Positions 5,611-5,694 of a stretch of 5,694 nt of DNA are shown one piece after another. This stretch comes from a bacterium (GTDB lineage: Bacteria; Elusimicrobiota; Elusimicrobia; Elusimicrobiales; UBA9959): the NCBI GenBank assembly GCA_021845705.1, contig JAJZVJ010000193.1, forward strand, positions 1 to 5,694, read 5' to 3'. Numbering within the stretch: position 1 is the stretch's first letter; each line of letters opens with the position of its first letter. The position numbers and the translations under genes were made by a program. The notes under the pieces were generated by a model, which was not told where the DNA came from, searched no databases, and saw only the letters and a program-made list of their open reading frames with translations.

Positions 5611-5694
5611 GCGGCCACCGCCGTCCAGAAACCTTCGGGGGATTTGCGCGTTTCAACCGAGAAAACCGGGCTTCCAAGGGCCGCCTCACGTTCG
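5607..5694 (-). CDS. C-terminal end of an unidentified gene (5' part outside window)
   Basis: On the minus strand a frame open from the window edge reads 28 codons and stops at TGA (5609-5607). The visible tail starts EREAALGSPVF and ends SPEGFWTAVAA. The stop overlaps the start of the carbamoyltransferase-like gene as ATGA, an arrangement typical of translationally coupled operon genes. That overlap is the main evidence that this frame is coding. Too little is visible to name a family. Confidence 0.6.
   Translation of the reverse strand, partial: EREAALGSPVFSVETRKSPEGFWTAVAA

Noticed and set aside
1..5694. CRISPR arrays, tRNA or rRNA genes, insertion sequences, attachment sites, riboswitches.
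   Set aside because: I saw no regularly spaced repeats, no tRNA-like sequence and no transposase motifs; intergenic gaps are all under 130 nt and are accounted for by terminators, a promoter and ribosome-binding sites.

Overview
The window is a GC-rich bacterial chromosomal segment with tightly packed genes. It holds four complete protein genes, all on the minus strand, and two genes cut by the window edges: a membrane protein on the plus strand at the left edge and an unidentified minus-strand gene at the right edge. I see no RNA genes, insertion sequences, CRISPR arrays or phage genes. A lipobox-bearing parvulin-type foldase and an oligomeric acyl-CoA carboxyltransferase suggest a Gram-negative-type, probably anaerobic or fermentative bacterium. 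The minus-strand genes use the isoleucine codon ATA often despite the high GC. The overall look (GC-rich, ATA-rich, carbamoyltransferase-like gene beside a stand-alone carboxyltransferase) reminded me of Elusimicrobiota, but that is an impression; no marker gene here settles the taxonomy.

Layout, left to right. (1) 1-372 (+): the C-terminal 123 residues of an unrecognised multi-pass membrane protein. (2) 401-431: a strong hairpin between convergent genes, usable as a terminator from both sides. (3) 454-1311 (-): a SurA/PrsA-type parvulin with an export signal, directly preceded by (4) 1314-2399 (-): an MscS-family mechanosensitive channel. These two form a two-gene operon with a 2-nt gap. A perfect TATAAT box sits 6 nt upstream of the channel's ATG, which points to a leaderless mRNA. 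(5) 2474-2502: a rho-independent terminator for (6) 2522-4156 (-): a full-length biotin-dependent acyl-CoA carboxyltransferase of the propionyl-CoA carboxylase beta / methylmalonyl-CoA decarboxylase alpha family. (7) 4219-5610 (-): a highly diverged NodU/CmcH carbamoyltransferase-like protein that has lost its metal-binding residues and its C-terminal YrdC-like domain. (8) 5607-5694 (-): the last 28 codons of an unknown gene, joined to gene 7 by an ATGA stop/start overlap.

Two cell-envelope themes can be inferred. The channel-foldase pair is an inner-membrane tension valve co-expressed with a periplasmic or lipid-anchored folding factor. The carbamoyltransferase-like protein appears to be a pseudoenzyme with a hydrophobic C-terminal segment, made in coupling with its upstream neighbour. 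The carboxyltransferase is central carbon or energy metabolism; its biotin carrier, biotin carboxylase or membrane decarboxylase partners are not in the window. The most unusual item is the carbamoyltransferase pseudoenzyme; the predicted leaderless mscS promoter and the His-less parvulin come next.
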